DNA from: Gnetum montanum
Lineage: Eukaryota > Streptophyta > Gnetopsida > Gnetales > Gnetaceae
DNA: 64,000 bases
Direction: 5' to 3'
Assembly (NCBI GenBank): GCA_015680685.1
Contig: MNCI01034769.1
Location: forward strand, 714,245 to 778,244
Shown here: piece by piece, positions 35,014-47,460 of the stretch
Numbering within the stretch: the first letter of the stretch is position 1
Layout: every line of letters begins with the position of its first letter
Made by a program: the position numbers and the translations under genes
The notes under the pieces: generated by a model
The model's database searches: none
The model's input: the letters and a program-made list of their open reading frames with translations, nothing else
What the model was told of the DNA's origin: nothing

Positions 35014-35168
35014 ACAATGAAGTATTAATCTAGTGGCAAGACTCTTAATTTAAAAACTCCAAGTTACAAGTTTAATTCTAGGAGTAATGTTAAGTTATAA
35101 AGGTTTATAAAAGTTTCATGCTATATATCTAGAGGGTACATTAGGTTGAGGAAAAGAGGGGTGCTAGA
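35014..35168 (+). mobile_element. SINE S2
   Basis: The A box TAATCTAGTGG (35026-35036) and B box GTTTAATTC (35070-35078) have the spacing and flanking words of S1 and S3. It lies tail to tail with S3. Confidence 0.65.
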
Positions 35169-35189
35169 ATTCCAAAATAATTAAAATTT

Positions 35190-35320
35190 AGTAATATCTA
35201 AGATATATTTTTTGATTAGGACTTTATAACTTAGCATTGTCCACCAACATTAAATCCATGACTTAGAGATTTTAAATCAAGAGTCTTACAACTAGGCTAA
35301 TAGCTCATTGTTAGAGGGTA
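35190..35320 (-). mobile_element. SINE S3
   Basis: On the minus strand the head ACAATGAGCTATTAGCC includes A box TAGCCTAGTTG (35299-35289) and B-box-like GGATTTAATG (35257-35248). The tail GCTAAGTTATAAA matches S2. Confidence 0.65.
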
Positions 35321-36199
35321 CATATAGTTATCTAGTTCTAGTTCTAATAATCTTTGACTTCTCCTTTTAGAAAAAAATTAAAGTTAGAAAAGATTTCTTA
35401 TACTGGGAAATGGATTCCTTTATGAATTCAATGAAGAAAAGCTCTAATAGAATGAGTAGTATAATAGAGGAATTGATAAAGCTAAGATCCAAGAATTTGT
35501 ATGATATCTCCAAAATCCAACACTTCTATGTCATTTCAAGCCCCACCAATGGTACTAACAACTTTGTATGATGGTCCAGATGATGACTAGCATTACTGTT
35601 AGTGTCACCATTAATGTCATCATCAACTTTTAGCATGTAGAATCTATATGAAGGTTTAAGTGATAGCCTAATGACAAAGATCTTTCATTTAGTTATCACT
35701 TAACTTGTTCACTTCATTATATTATCATGCTCCCTAGATGTATCATTTTTCTTTGCATTTGATCTTTGTTGTGAAGTGTGTGTAGAATGGGAATTTCATG
35801 ATAGCTTAGTCATCATATCTAGTCAATGATTCAACTTTTACCAAATTTTATAGGATTATAGGTTGAAGGAGATAAGGAAAGCATAAGCATTCTCAACACC
35901 TTTGTTTGGTTATGATTACAGGATGGCATACACCATGAAAATCAATTTTTCAGAGATTGAGCTATAGAGAATGGATAGTTATGAGCTGGCATGAACCATT
36001 TAGTGAAGCTGGATAATTTCAAAAATGTAGCATTGGTAGAATATTTGCTTATCAAGAATGAGATTGAAGCCTTGAGTTTTTGGTAGATGTAGCAGAGGGA
36101 AACAACTACATTAAATTTTCTTGTAAATCATAAAAACATTAATTTTAACTAAGCCTTTAGGTAGCCTAATGAATAGTGGTGCAAGGGTGAAGAAGATGT

Positions 36200-38274
36200 A
36201 AGCATTCATAAAGATGACAAATAAGATCAATAGAGTGTTACATTGATAATTGGGTTCATTCAACAAGATGTTTTTTATTTGCCTAGTCTAACACCTCAGC
36301 ATATTCATCACTTCAAACCTATCAATTTAGCAATGTAACCGCTATCTCAGCCAATCCTTCTTGTTGTAGCAGCTGCTCATGTGACACATCAATCTATCAC
36401 TTTATGATCATCTTATAGTTTATTCCCTTATATTGAAAATGTGGATCCACCTTTGCTGACTCAAAGGTCCATTCCTCTTTTGAATTTATATCATCCCATA
36501 TCTATTACTTTGTAGATTTCCAAACCATATGCTTCACTTTCATTTACCTTCAATTTCTAATATCTAAGATGTGCATCTTGAACTTATGCTTCTACTACAA
36601 AATTAATTCATAAGACTCCAAGTTAATGAGGATTAGACTAGGAAGGCCATAGCTTTACACAAAGGAAGTTCAATGGTTTTCATTTTCCATTTGTTGGTGA
36701 ATTTCATTAGCTCTCTTATTCTACTTGCTCAAGTCTTAAAAGACATATCTTTGTTGAGTTTTTTCAAGTATACTAGGGAAATTTATTGTACAAACCATAT
36801 CATAAACTTTCATAATGAGTGTATGTTGTTAACAAATTAACCCCATGAAATTATAAGAAGTTTCTCTAATTTCTTAATAGGTGAAGTACTCAAGTGGTAT
36901 AGACCACTTCCTCAAGGCTCAATTACTTCTTTAGAGTAGCTTTTTACGATATTTATTAATGGTGGTATGCTTTAAAATATTTTGGCCATCAAATAGGGGT
37001 CTGATGTGATGATAACCAAGTTTATATCTTATTAGACTTCTCCTACAATAAAACTGATCCATCCATTATTAGATGATTAGCCATTTGATATCTTTAAATA
37101 AGCTACTAACAACTAGTTTATCCTAGGCAACTTAGCCTTTAGATTATTGTTACATTGGTAAAGAACATTAAGGAAGTGATAATGCAACACAATGAACTAG
37201 AATATGTATGCTTTTATAACAAGACCAAGAAGACAATAAGTAAGAAAAAGGATTAACAATCTTCAAGCTAGATGGTTTCTTTCATTAGTTAACTTTCATA
37301 TGGATTTATAGTTGCATTAGGTAGTAACATAACCACGAGGAAAAAGTCAACAAGCACCAAATAAGCTTCATCAAGTAAAACTTAAAAGAGCAAGCCATCC
37401 AAGGATAGATCCAAGTATCACAAATTTTCCATGAAATACATCTAGTTATACAACATGCTATTGAAGGAGGGGCACTTAACTTCAAACTAGGTGTTAGAAC
37501 AAGCTAGAGCTTGGTTCAAGCAATTACAGATATTAGTCACTGATTCTCATAGCATTTGGAAGACAATCCTCTAATCCCTAAGTGATACAATTAAAATAAA
37601 TTTTACTATTATCATGAAGGTATGAGACATGACATCAATAAATGTAATGTAATTAAGAATGATGTACAGGTCCTCATCAGGAAAGGAGAAATCATTTTTA
37701 ATATACCAATTCAACCTAGCCACCAAGAGATGTAAATCTTTTGGGATCACTTAAACACAAATTCAAGGAGGATGTCTGCCTTCCTCCTTAAACTAAATGG
37801 GAATTATACTTGAGTGTCTCTTTTTATTTAGAAGGGCTTTCTTCAAACCAATACTCAAACTTCCTGAAAACCAATTTCTTTTAGACCCAAGAAGTCTTTT
37901 GTCATTAGTCTTCTCATATAAAATTCTTGTCCTTTAAGTTCCCAATCCTTTTCATCAAACAATGTGCATAAGGGTCCATTTTTGATTGATCTCATACCAT
38001 ACTATGATGTCCCTTTTGCATACCAACATAACTTAGCTATTAATCCTTCATCTTTGCCAAGCTACAACTTGCCTTTTTTTACTTTTTTACATCTAGCTAA
38101 TTTTCTATCTAGTCTACCCTATACTATTTCACCAACATTTCTTAACTCAAACTCCTTCAAAGAAACAAACATTGCTTCCCACGCCTATTCCTCTGATTAG
38201 AATCCTTACTAAAGCTCAAAAGGTTACAACTTCTACTAATAAAGAAAAGGACAAAGCCCAAGTAACAAAGCAAC
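36200..38274 (+). pseudogene. gag: Old Tat-like gag relic, 5' part
   Basis: Plus-strand pieces match Element I gag in order. LIGEVLKWYRPLPQGSITSLE (36876-36937) aligns with LIGKALDWYQSLPRSSISSLE. The zinc-finger-like FYYYHEGMRHDINKC (37600-37646) is followed by DVQVLIRKGEI. Stops and shifts are frequent. The element is interrupted at 38274 by Element III and resumes at 46914. Confidence 0.7.
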
Positions 38275-39163
38275 TGATGAGTCATGTTTTGTAGGGCCAC
38301 GATATCAAATATCCAATATTGGAGTTGCAATGTTGGGTATCTTATATCAGGGCACAACCTCCAATGTTAGGCATCTAGTATCACCCATTTCATGCTAGCA
38401 TATAAATACCACACTTAGGTGCACAGTTGGGATATAGATTGTTGATAGATTTTAGATAGCTTTTTATAGATTTTTTATTTCAAGTTTTGTTGTTTTCCAG
38501 TGCATGTTGACAGTGTGATGTTAAGTGATTGTACGACATCCTTATTCGAGTGTGATGTACTTGGATGCATTACATGATTGGTGATAAAGATCGAGATTAC
38601 TTCCATCATTGCAACATCCACTTAAATTTATTATTGCTTTCAATTATTAAACTATTTACTATTTTCCTTAGTTAATGTTTCCATTTATCACTCTTTATCA
38701 TTCATGTTGTTAAGTGGAATTAGTACAACTAATCATGAGCACTTAAGTGTAATCACTTGGTAGCCTAGTAGTGTATCATTTGGTATGCCCAGTGACGTAC
38801 GCTTGGTAATCCCAGTGGTAGTTATGCGAAGTCCAAGGCATGTGCAGACGATTAGGAATAGATACTCATGACACATAGGCTGGTTTAGAGTTTACTTTTC
38901 ATTGTTAATTAGCCTAATTAATTTATGTCTTCATTATCATTAAGAGTAGCTAAGGGCTAGACAACATCAATCATCAAATGCCTTACTTTAGACTAAACCA
39001 TACATGACAAAGCTACCACTAGTCCAAGTGGGAAGATAGTGAACTACGATCAAAGCATATCGATTTAGATGCACAACTAGTCCCATCCACGAAATTTGTC
39101 CAGATCCTACATGAACACTTGTGATTCATATGGTTGGACGTAGGGGTACCTCATCACTCATCA
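38275..39163 (+). repeat. 5' LTR of Element III
   Basis: 889 bp, paired with 46028-46913. Its U3 holds GATATC and the palindrome CCAATATTGG (38313-38322). The TATA box is at 38401-38408, about 125 bp inside the LTR. Confidence 0.92.
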
Positions 39164-39185
39164 TTGGTGCCACTGCCAAGGATGG
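39164..39185 (+). other. Primer binding site of Element III, decayed
   Basis: TTGGTGCCACTGCCAAGGA directly follows the LTR. It is a decayed match to the Athila primer site seen intact in Element II. Confidence 0.7.
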
Positions 39186-39288
39186 TGCTAGTTATCTAGA
39201 TTAGTTATATTATATATAATCATTGTACATGAATTAACAATATATCTTTAAGAAAATATTAAATCACACACATCATTAACTAAAAATA

Positions 39289-41673
39289 ATGTCTCTTTCA
39301 CAAGGAAGCAATAATACATTATATGGTGAGAACATTCATTGGAGAACTAACAAGATATATGTTGAAGAAAATTGGAGTGACCTACCTTATGCAAGGGTTT
39401 CATATGTTCATGACCACCTTGATGATACTGAAAGACTACATTCACCTAAGACAGACAACCTTAGAGAGATGAAGTAATTCTTTAACTAGGAGAGGCTTCA
39501 AGGCCTAAGACCTCCTAAAACTTGGAAATGATAAATCAAAGGACTATGGGGAACATCATAGAAGCCATGGCAATCCTCCCAGTTCCTCATCTTCCTCTTC
39601 CTTTTCAATGTCTAGTTCTAACAAAGATGAATGTAGGTATAAATACCAAGCTCATCATTGGCGTCAAAATAAAAATAAAAATAGAAATTGAACCCATGGA
39701 AAAAAGCAAAGAAATCAAAAGAAAACATATATAAAATCATCACAATTATATGAATAGTAATAGAAATTTTCATCACAACATGTCTAATGATGATGAACCC
39801 TTGTTGGCCATTAAGAGCCTAATGCAAATCACAAAGGTAGTTATGATACCCCACAAGCATCACAAAGAAAGTCACCTACCTAGGTTTAATATGAATAATA
39901 TCCCTAGATTTGTGGGAGGCTATGATTTAAATCCACAATATCATTTACAAGTCTTCCATGATGCATATGTCTCATACAACATTGAAAGTGAGTGGAACAA
40001 GCTTAAGATCTTTCCTAGGACACTAATCAATAGAGCCGAAGTGTGGTATAGATTGTTGAAACCAAATTCAATCTAACAGTGGTCCACATTGCTAGGACTT
40101 TTCAAGGAGAAATACCAAACCTATGCAAGGACTCCAACCTAAGGAGACAGATCCAAGGATGGAGATAAAAATAACATGAACCCTTGGACATGGCCTTAGA
40201 TAGATATTATTCTCTACTGAATAGATGCCCATGCCATGGTTTCTTTGAGGAAAAGCAACTCTTCCACATCATAGATGGGCTTCATAATGAAATGAGGGAG
40301 ACCCTTGGGATGTATGCTCTAGGTCAATTCTACAGGCTACAAACCTATTAGATTCGAGAGTTAATCGAGCATGTGACAAAAGAAGAAGGAGAGCTATGCA
40401 AATGAGAGAATTTTGAGAAATATCATAGGGACCCAACTCTTCAAAAGAAAAAGGTCCACATCTATGATAAGGAGAAATAGGCATCTCTTAATAGGGTGAT
40501 TCCACAACAAACCTTGTCGATATAGAAGTCTATCGACGAACTTGAAGCAAAGTTTGATACGATGTCAGAGTGGATAAATGAAAAAGTTAAAAATTTCATA
40601 GAAACTATAGAGGAGAAGGTAATACAAAATGAATTAGGTAGTCACAACAAATAGAGGAAGAAGAACCAAGAAACATTTAGGAACACTTATCGGTAAATAG
40701 GGAACATGACTGAAGAAAGCAAGACTATAGACTCAACCACAGATGAAGATGACAGATGTGACATCTGCATATATGACCACCTAAAGGGCCATTGCCCAGT
40801 CATGTCACATATTTTGCATTAAATCCCAAATTCATACAAAATCACATGCTCAAAAAATTTCCTTTTCCACACAATAATTGTAAATAGTTCCATAACCAAT
40901 CATACTATCCTAGGGAGACTTATTACCAACATCAACACTATCATCAACCATAGTGGAAAAACCCATCATTGTGGGGGAAGCAATCACCATAGCAGTCCTA
41001 ACCTTACTATTAACCAAAACCATACGGATATTATGTTCAACACACTATTTCTCCAACTAGTTCTACATCCTCTACTTCAAATCACTACTATTACTCTCTT
41101 GAGTAACATCAATCCATGACATCTCATAAATGATCACCACTATGCACCTCTTACTGTTCATCCTATCTTCAATATTCTCTTGCTTCACCTCATCATATTC
41201 CACAGCCAATAACACAGGAATGTTCAGCATCACAACATCAACAAAAAAATGCCACTTATGCTATGAATGTATATAGACATGCTAATGTCAATAGGTTCCC
41301 ACTACAAACTCAGAAATATCCCTTCTTTAGGATGACTTCCATGTGTAAGTGCAATACTCATGAACCTACTACATCATTCAAACCAACACAAGGCCAACCA
41401 AGGGTAACACCTTCCATTTCATAACCAACGTCCTTTGATCCTATGCAAGGGCCACCATCCATTGTTACTCCATCACCCACCAGAAGCAATGAATCTAGCA
41501 TTGTGAAAAGACCAACAAATCCATGCATAATGAATCATGATCAAGGGTGCAATCATGGGTCAACCATCCACAATGTTGACACAACTTATACTCTGACCAA
41601 CTGTACATTTACCAACCAAGTGTGTGAACAACAACTTTCCTATGCAGCCGCCACTAAACCAAGAGACACTTAG
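39289..41673 (+). pseudogene. gag: Athila-like gag of Element III
   Basis: It starts at ATG 39289 (MSLSQGSNNTLYGE). The gag core begins near 39900 (IPRFVGGYDLNPQYHLQVF, then IFPRTLINRAEVWYRLLKP), aligning with FPRTLIKEAESWYRSLEP of Element II. Stops and shifts follow (from 40074). The knuckle at 40757-40795 keeps all four metal ligands. 41443-41673 is an open Pro/Thr/Asn-rich linker, as upstream of the Element II protease, but no protease follows. Confidence 0.8.
40757..40795 (+). other. Gag zinc knuckle of Element III, complete
   Basis: CDICIYDHLKGHC has the order C-X2-C-X3-H-X4-C, one residue shorter than the usual retroviral C-X2-C-X4-H-X4-C. The following P-[IV]-x-S-H is also shared with Elements II and IV. 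Confidence 0.6.
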
Positions 41674-41689
41674 TGGCTTGAAGATAAAA

Positions 41690-43130
41690 GGCTAACACTA
41701 TTTTATACATGCATGGAGCATACCTATCCACTTATTAATTCTTGCCACCGTCAAATGCTTATTTGTGGGGGAAACAACCCATTCTAACCTTCAGAATTAA
41801 TAGGCATTTTTCATATATTTTTTTGCAATGTTTTTATCATATATCATTTTTTTTATTTCTTGATACAATTTTTCCTATCCTTTGCAAATTTTTCCACATT
41901 TTGTTTTCAATTTATTTGTCAGTAATCTCACTTGTGAATAAAATGATCATATAGCCCATTAAGGTGAGGTTTTCTCTATGTTGTCAAGTCATGAGGGATT
42001 GATTATTTAGATAGTGCAACCACATCATCCATCCATCCATTCCATTAATAAGAGGTTCTTACCCTAGTCATAATGATATTCTATTTCATCGTCAAACTAA
42101 AAATAAATTCATAACCATTGTGCTTGGATAGAAAAGTGAAGAACCAAGGGGAAATATGAAGGGTGTGACATTAAGGGGATTTGTGGATTTTCTTTGACTA
42201 CTTCTGTATGTTCTATTATGTTGATTTAGTTGTAATTTTATCCTTGTAGATCTAACAAAAAATGGGAGTAAGAGTAACATAAAAGGACACTCAATGAATT
42301 TCGGAGCATCCCACTAGAAAGACATGCTACCCATGCTTGAAGGTTGGTGGCTTCTTAGAATTCCCATCAAAAAACAAAAAAAAAAAACAATGTGTTATGG
42401 ATAAATTCCTTCCTTGGAAAAAATGCCAAGTGACGTTACTCCTTGCAACTGTGGTAGTCTTATGGTTGTCAAATGAAGTGATGAAACAATGTGCTATCAC
42501 TGGCATGTGGTTTGAACTTGGTTTGAATCTTGGGTAGAAGGGCTAATAATTATTTAACCATTAATAACACACCAGGATTCAGTATGCCTATGGTAAGGCA
42601 CCTCATGTTCCAATTCTTGCAATCCCTTCTAAAATCCATCTCATCTCACTGTTTGTATGATCTTAACTTATGGTTTTCTGTAACATAGAGTTACTTTCTC
42701 AAATTGGTGGTCTTAATATGTGTGTTTTGTTTCACAAGTATGTGTTGCATTCAACCCCTTTAGTGCCTATGGACATTTTTAGGTGTGGTTATACAAGGGC
42801 ATTATGGGCTGAAGCCTTCTTTGGGGAGGATCCGCTTGTATAACTATTGTAACTTGTACTTTTTTGACACAACCACATCATTTTTAACCTTCCAAGTGCA
42901 TAAATGTTAAATTTAATGCTTTCCCTTATCATATAATTGATCTGTTCCACACCATAGGTCTAATGCCTCTTTTCTTACATCTTCCAAAGCTTTTAATGTT
43001 GATGACTCCATCTTCTAACACTTCTAGTGCCTAAATATAATTTCTTACTTACCCCAGAACTATGGACTTAACCTAAAACCTTCCAACCAATCCTAGAGCT
43101 TTATTTTCCATGCTAAGTACCCTCATTAAA
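41690..43130. other. Non-coding middle of Element III
   Basis: AT-rich with stops in all frames. Pol would normally lie here. The open stretch at 42337-42537 shows no domain. Confidence 0.5.
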
Positions 43131-43134
43131 TGCA

Positions 43135-43230
43135 AATTTAAGCACCCCAATATTAGGTTAGCCTCGATGTTGACTACCCAATATTGGGTATGTGATATTG
43201 AGTCCATAAAAACTATATATATGACTTTCG
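43135..43230 (+). promoter_or_regulatory. U3-like promoter block inside Element III
   Basis: A perfect 16-bp palindrome, TACCCAATATTGGGTA (43175-43190), with further CAATATT words, lies about 25 bp upstream of a TATATATATG TATA-like sequence (about 43213-43222). It mimics the U3 of the Element III LTR, which has CCAATATTGG before TATAAATA. It may drive the downstream ORF; no transcript evidence is available. Confidence 0.4.
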
Positions 43231-43561
43231 CAATGTCCTAAATCCTTTCTCATCATTTGCAACTAGGGGAGTTTTTGAATTTTTCTCTCACAACTAAGAG
43301 CTCTACACAATCAACTTCCACTTGCGATATTTTGTGCCATACTGCTTCGATTTTTGTATTATTTGAACCTATTTGAACCTAGAGTGTTCAATTTAGTTAG
43401 GGAAGGGGGTTTTTGTGGAAAACTTATGCCAATTTTTGAAATTTTGCTATCACCCGAAAGGTATTACAAGGGTAATAATGTTAAAACATTAGGTATTTTA
43501 ATTAAAAATAAATTTTATTAATGCCAGAAACTTTAATTTTTTTCACCCTATTTCTTTTTTA

Positions 43562-45830
43562 GTCAAGGCAATCATAGAGGCTCTAAACCTACCAAATGTG
43601 GGGGCCAAATTGGCACATCTATCCACAAGGTCAAATCCAAAAACTAGGAAGCTGTGGCTAAAGCAGGCTTACAACAAAGATGATAAAATATATAATGAGT
43701 TGACTCTAGAAGAGAGGACATATTTCAAAATCAACACATACCATCTCTTCCCAACTAAAAGGCTTAATAGAATATCAACTTATGCAACAAGGGGAAGTTC
43801 AATATTAATGGGAAAATTCAATGTCAGTCTTCCCTAATTATACTTCTTGGAAATCCAAAGGTAGTTCAAGTAAAAGAAGGTAGAGAAGCCAACACATTCA
43901 TTCCCTTAGCTAATTAGGAATCCATGCAAGCATGTCGAGATCCTAGGACACACCAATGATGTTCCTAGGAGGGCTCAAAATGCTTCCTTTGCTAAATTAC
44001 TTAAAACCTACAGCACCAAGGAAAGATCTTGGTGAGGATTAAAAACCAGATAAGGAAGCAGAACCAAAAAAAGAAATAGAACAAGAGCCAGAGCAATGAC
44101 AACAGCCATAAGTCCCATTGCCAGCACCACAAGATTATAGGCCTATAATAAGCCATTTGCAAAAAATAGCTGAAATACTCAGTTGGGGAAGTAAAGATGA
44201 ATCAAACCTCTTTAGAGTCATTGATGATGTTGTGTAGCCCATAGTTTCTACTGAACCATTAAGGAGGTAGATTTCATTATAATCAAGAGAAAAATCCCAA
44301 TGGTCATGAAAAATATTTGATTACATTGCATCTTTTCAGGTGATGCCTAAAATAGGAGAATGTGCCACAATGGTGATCATGTAGCATCAAGATGCGACAG
44401 GTGTAGTAGAGGTGATAAAAAATCACATCAAAGAATCTTTCAATGTGCCTATTATGTCCCCAGTGGACTTAACTAGGACCAGAGATGTGCAAATGCTAGC
44501 CGAGAATTCAATGACTCCTACAGCCCATGAGGATGTTCTTGATAGATTGCTGCAGACAGGACAAGTGATGATAACCCTTTTTGGCATCCCTAGTGATGCC
44601 ACTGCAGTGCAATCAAATCTCATTTCCACAAAAGGATAATTGGTCATGGTAGAAACTAGGGTAGAACATGTAGAAATAGAAGTGCATCAACTACAACAAG
44701 AGCTATTTTCCCTGAGAGTTAAATGGTGATACCTTGCTCAGTTTGTTGTGCTTGACCAATTAGAATAATTTCACATAGAGCAACTGAATCCATTGATTGA
44801 ACAGAACAACACTGCTGAGCAATAGGAGGAGAAGGTGGTTTGGAATGCCTCTACTGCTAAAGCACAATCATATGTCCATAAGAAGGCATTGGTTGCCACA
44901 CAAGAAGAATATAAATAGCTTGCTACAAATAATGCAAGGTTGACCACTATTGAAAAATAGAAGAACATCTTGGAGGAAAGTGTCCACCAATTGAGAAAAC
45001 AACTGGTAAGGGTCAACCAAGACATCAATAGATTGGCCATAGAAAATTGAACCCTCACAATGGAGAAGGTTCATGAAATTCATCAAAAATCTACAATTGA
45101 AATAAGTGCATGGAAAATGAGGCCAAAAAACACAAGAAGCTAAAGAAGCACTTTTGGGACTAGGTTGGCATGTATAAGTAGATTAATGAAAAGAAAATCC
45201 AAATGAAAAAGCCTACATCAGATCCATATCAATGTAAAATTCTGATTGACAACCCATCCTGGATAATTATGCACTAGTCCACCAAAAGGAAGTAAAGAAT
45301 AAAGATCTGTAGATTAAAGACTTAAAGAAATACATAGCATTGGCTAACCTCTGATATGCTAACTTTGCCATGTTAATAGCAGGTCGACCTAGAAATGAGT
45401 TAGAGTAGCAAGTAGTGGCCACCTATGCATTATATGAAAAAAGGTTTGGAGATAGAAAAAATGCTTTACGAAAACTCCACGTGGAAAACTCAAAATTATA
45501 GTGATTAAGGCCCACTACCATGGACAGAAAGATGTAGCATTAGACGTAGCCAAGAGATTAACAAATCACTAAGAATTTAAAGAAAATGCCAGGGCCTTTG
45601 AGGAAGAACAACAATAGTTTGCAGCCTGGTATGTGAAGGCCAATAAAATGTTTCCTTAGCTACCATGCCCATGGGATGTATTGGCTCGAGCACACATCAT
45701 TTCAGCAACCTGGAGGATACATGACCCAAGGACAGATGAGGAAAAGTTGCAAGTGCTCTTAAATTGCTACAAATTCCAAAAGCCTAGCAACAAAGAGAAG
45801 TGATCAATGGAAGAACCACTACCTCCGAGA
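43562..45830 (+). pseudogene. Extra sense ORF of Element III, coiled-coil relic
   Basis: The best open part (43598-43837) reads GAKLAHLSTRSNPKTRKLWL, then a YNELTLEERTYFKINTYHLFPTK segment. This faintly resembles the conserved region of plant transposon-associated proteins of unknown function. Further pieces at 44412-44639 and about 44640-45060 are Glu/Gln/Leu-rich and look like a coiled coil (VETRVEHVEIEVHQLQQELF; EESVHQLRKQLVRVNQDINR). A T-rich stretch ending in TTTTTTAG (43562) could be an intron acceptor. It lies in the usual env-like position. Many stops; function unknown. Confidence 0.45.
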
Positions 45831-46009
45831 ACTACATGAGTTTTCCTAATTTTATGTCTTGTAATGTTGTGTCCAAATTTTTGTAAAACATCATTGTGGC
45901 ATGTAAGAGTCAATTCGCGTATTTATTTATGTTAGTCAATAATCCCATACCTTCCCAATTTTTTGTAAAGAACTTGTTCCTAATTTTGCTTAACTCGAGG
46001 ATGAGTTTT

Positions 46010-46027
46010 CGTTCAATCATGGGGGTA
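46010..46027 (+). other. Polypurine tract of Element III
   Basis: TCAATCATGGGGGTA ends directly at the 3' LTR. The stretch before it (AATCCCATACCTTCCCAA at 45941-45958, CTCGAGGATGAG at 45994-46005) is almost the same in Element II. Confidence 0.7.
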
Positions 46028-46913
46028 TGATGAGTCATGTTTTGTAGGGTCATGATATCGAATATCCAATATCGAGGTTGCGATGTCAGGTGTCCAATAT
46101 TAGGGCACAACCGCTGATGTTGGGCATCCAATATCACCCCTTCCATGCTAGCCTATAAATACCACACTTAGATGCATAGTTGGGATATATATTGTTGATA
46201 GATTTTAGATAGCTTTTCATAGATGTTTAATTTCAAGTTTTGTTGTTTTCTAATGCATGCCCACAGTGTGATGTTAAGTTGTACTACATCCTTATTCAAG
46301 TGTGCCATACTCAGATGCATTACATGACCAACGATAAAGATTGAGATTACTAACATCATTGCAGCATCCACTTAGATTTATTATTGTTTTCAATTGTTTA
46401 ATTGTTTATTATTTTCCTTATTTAATTTTTCCATTTATTGCTCTTTATTATTCCTATCATTAAGACAAATGAGCATGACTAATCACGAGCGCTTAAGTGT
46501 AATCACTTGGTAGCCAAGCAGTGTATTGTTTGGTACTCCCAATGACGTATACTTGGTAATCCCAGCAGTAGTTACTCAAAGTCTTAGGTGTGTGCAAATA
46601 GTTAGGAATGGATACTCATCACACGTAGGCTAGTTTAAGGTTTACTTTTCATTTTTAATTAGCTTAATTAATTTATCTCTTCATTATCATTAGGACTAGC
46701 TTAGGGCTAGACAACATTCATCATCACATGCCCCACTTTGGACTAAATCATACATGACAAAGTTACCACTAGTCCAATTGGGAAGACAACGAACTACAAT
46801 AAAAGCATAACAATTTAGATGCACAACTAGTCTCATCCACGGAATTTTACCATATTGTGTGTGAATGCTTGTGATTTGTATGGTTGGACATATGGGTACC
46901 TTATCGCTCATCA
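46028..46913 (+). repeat. 3' LTR of Element III
   Basis: 886 bp, paired with 38275-39163; ends GCTCATCA. TATA box at 46154-46161. Roughly one base in ten differs from the 5' copy, so the insertion is older than Elements I and II. Confidence 0.92.
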
Positions 46914-47460
46914 ACAATCCAACCAACAGTAGAAGAAGAAAATTTTTATTTAGAAGCCTTAAAATGCACTTATAAATATCCCACCAACTCCTTAGACTAT
47001 TAGTTTAAAAAATTCTTTCTATTATATGTATTTTTCCTTAGAATGCATCATTAAAAAATCAAGCTTTGTCCCAAATCATTGTAGCTACGAAGTCAAAAGG
47101 GATAAATTTCTTTCTTTTTTACCTTATATCCACATCAAAGGAGCATTGGTTAGCATTATTAGAAGAGCTACTATAGTTTATCTTAGTTCATGTAGATATA
47201 CAACCTCAAGGTTAGGTGATTTTATTAGTGCTCAATGCTTCTCAATATGATGAAAACTATCTAGTATTTCAAAGAGAGGACATCAAGACTCATCCAATAA
47301 TAGGTACTATCTACTAGCTTTCTATCTACATCACCATATTAATTGGAAACATACTAGTACTGCCTTTAGTTCACATGAATGATGGGGCTAGATCTAATGT
47401 CATTTCATGGGATGTTGAAGGGTTGAAATTAGGGCAATACCTTGTAAAGGAATAATATGA
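46914..47460 (+). pseudogene. Old Tat-like element, 3' part with protease relic
   Basis: At 47368-47430 the plus strand reads LVHMNDGARSNVIS, which aligns with VHVDDDAAMNVV, the protease active-site region of Element I. The catalytic Asp is Asn, but the Gly lost in Element I is kept. This fits a continuation of the gag relic that stops at 38274, split by Element III. No pol follows. Confidence 0.55.

Larger units (their letters stand above)
38275..46913 (+). mobile_element. Element III: Athila-like LTR element with gag and an extra ORF, no pol
   Basis: LTRs at 38275-39163 and 46028-46913 (TGATGAGTCATG...CTCATCA) enclose a primer site, an Athila-like gag, a non-coding stretch and a sense coding-like region at 43562-45830. 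No protease, RT, RNase H or integrase is recognisable. The target duplication is not clean (GCAAC left, ACAAT right). It interrupts an older Tat-like element, whose gag lies left and whose protease lies right. Confidence 0.88.

Noticed and set aside
42337-42537. Short membrane-like protein in Element III
   Set aside because: Isolated 66-codon frame with no conservation seen in Elements II or IV.
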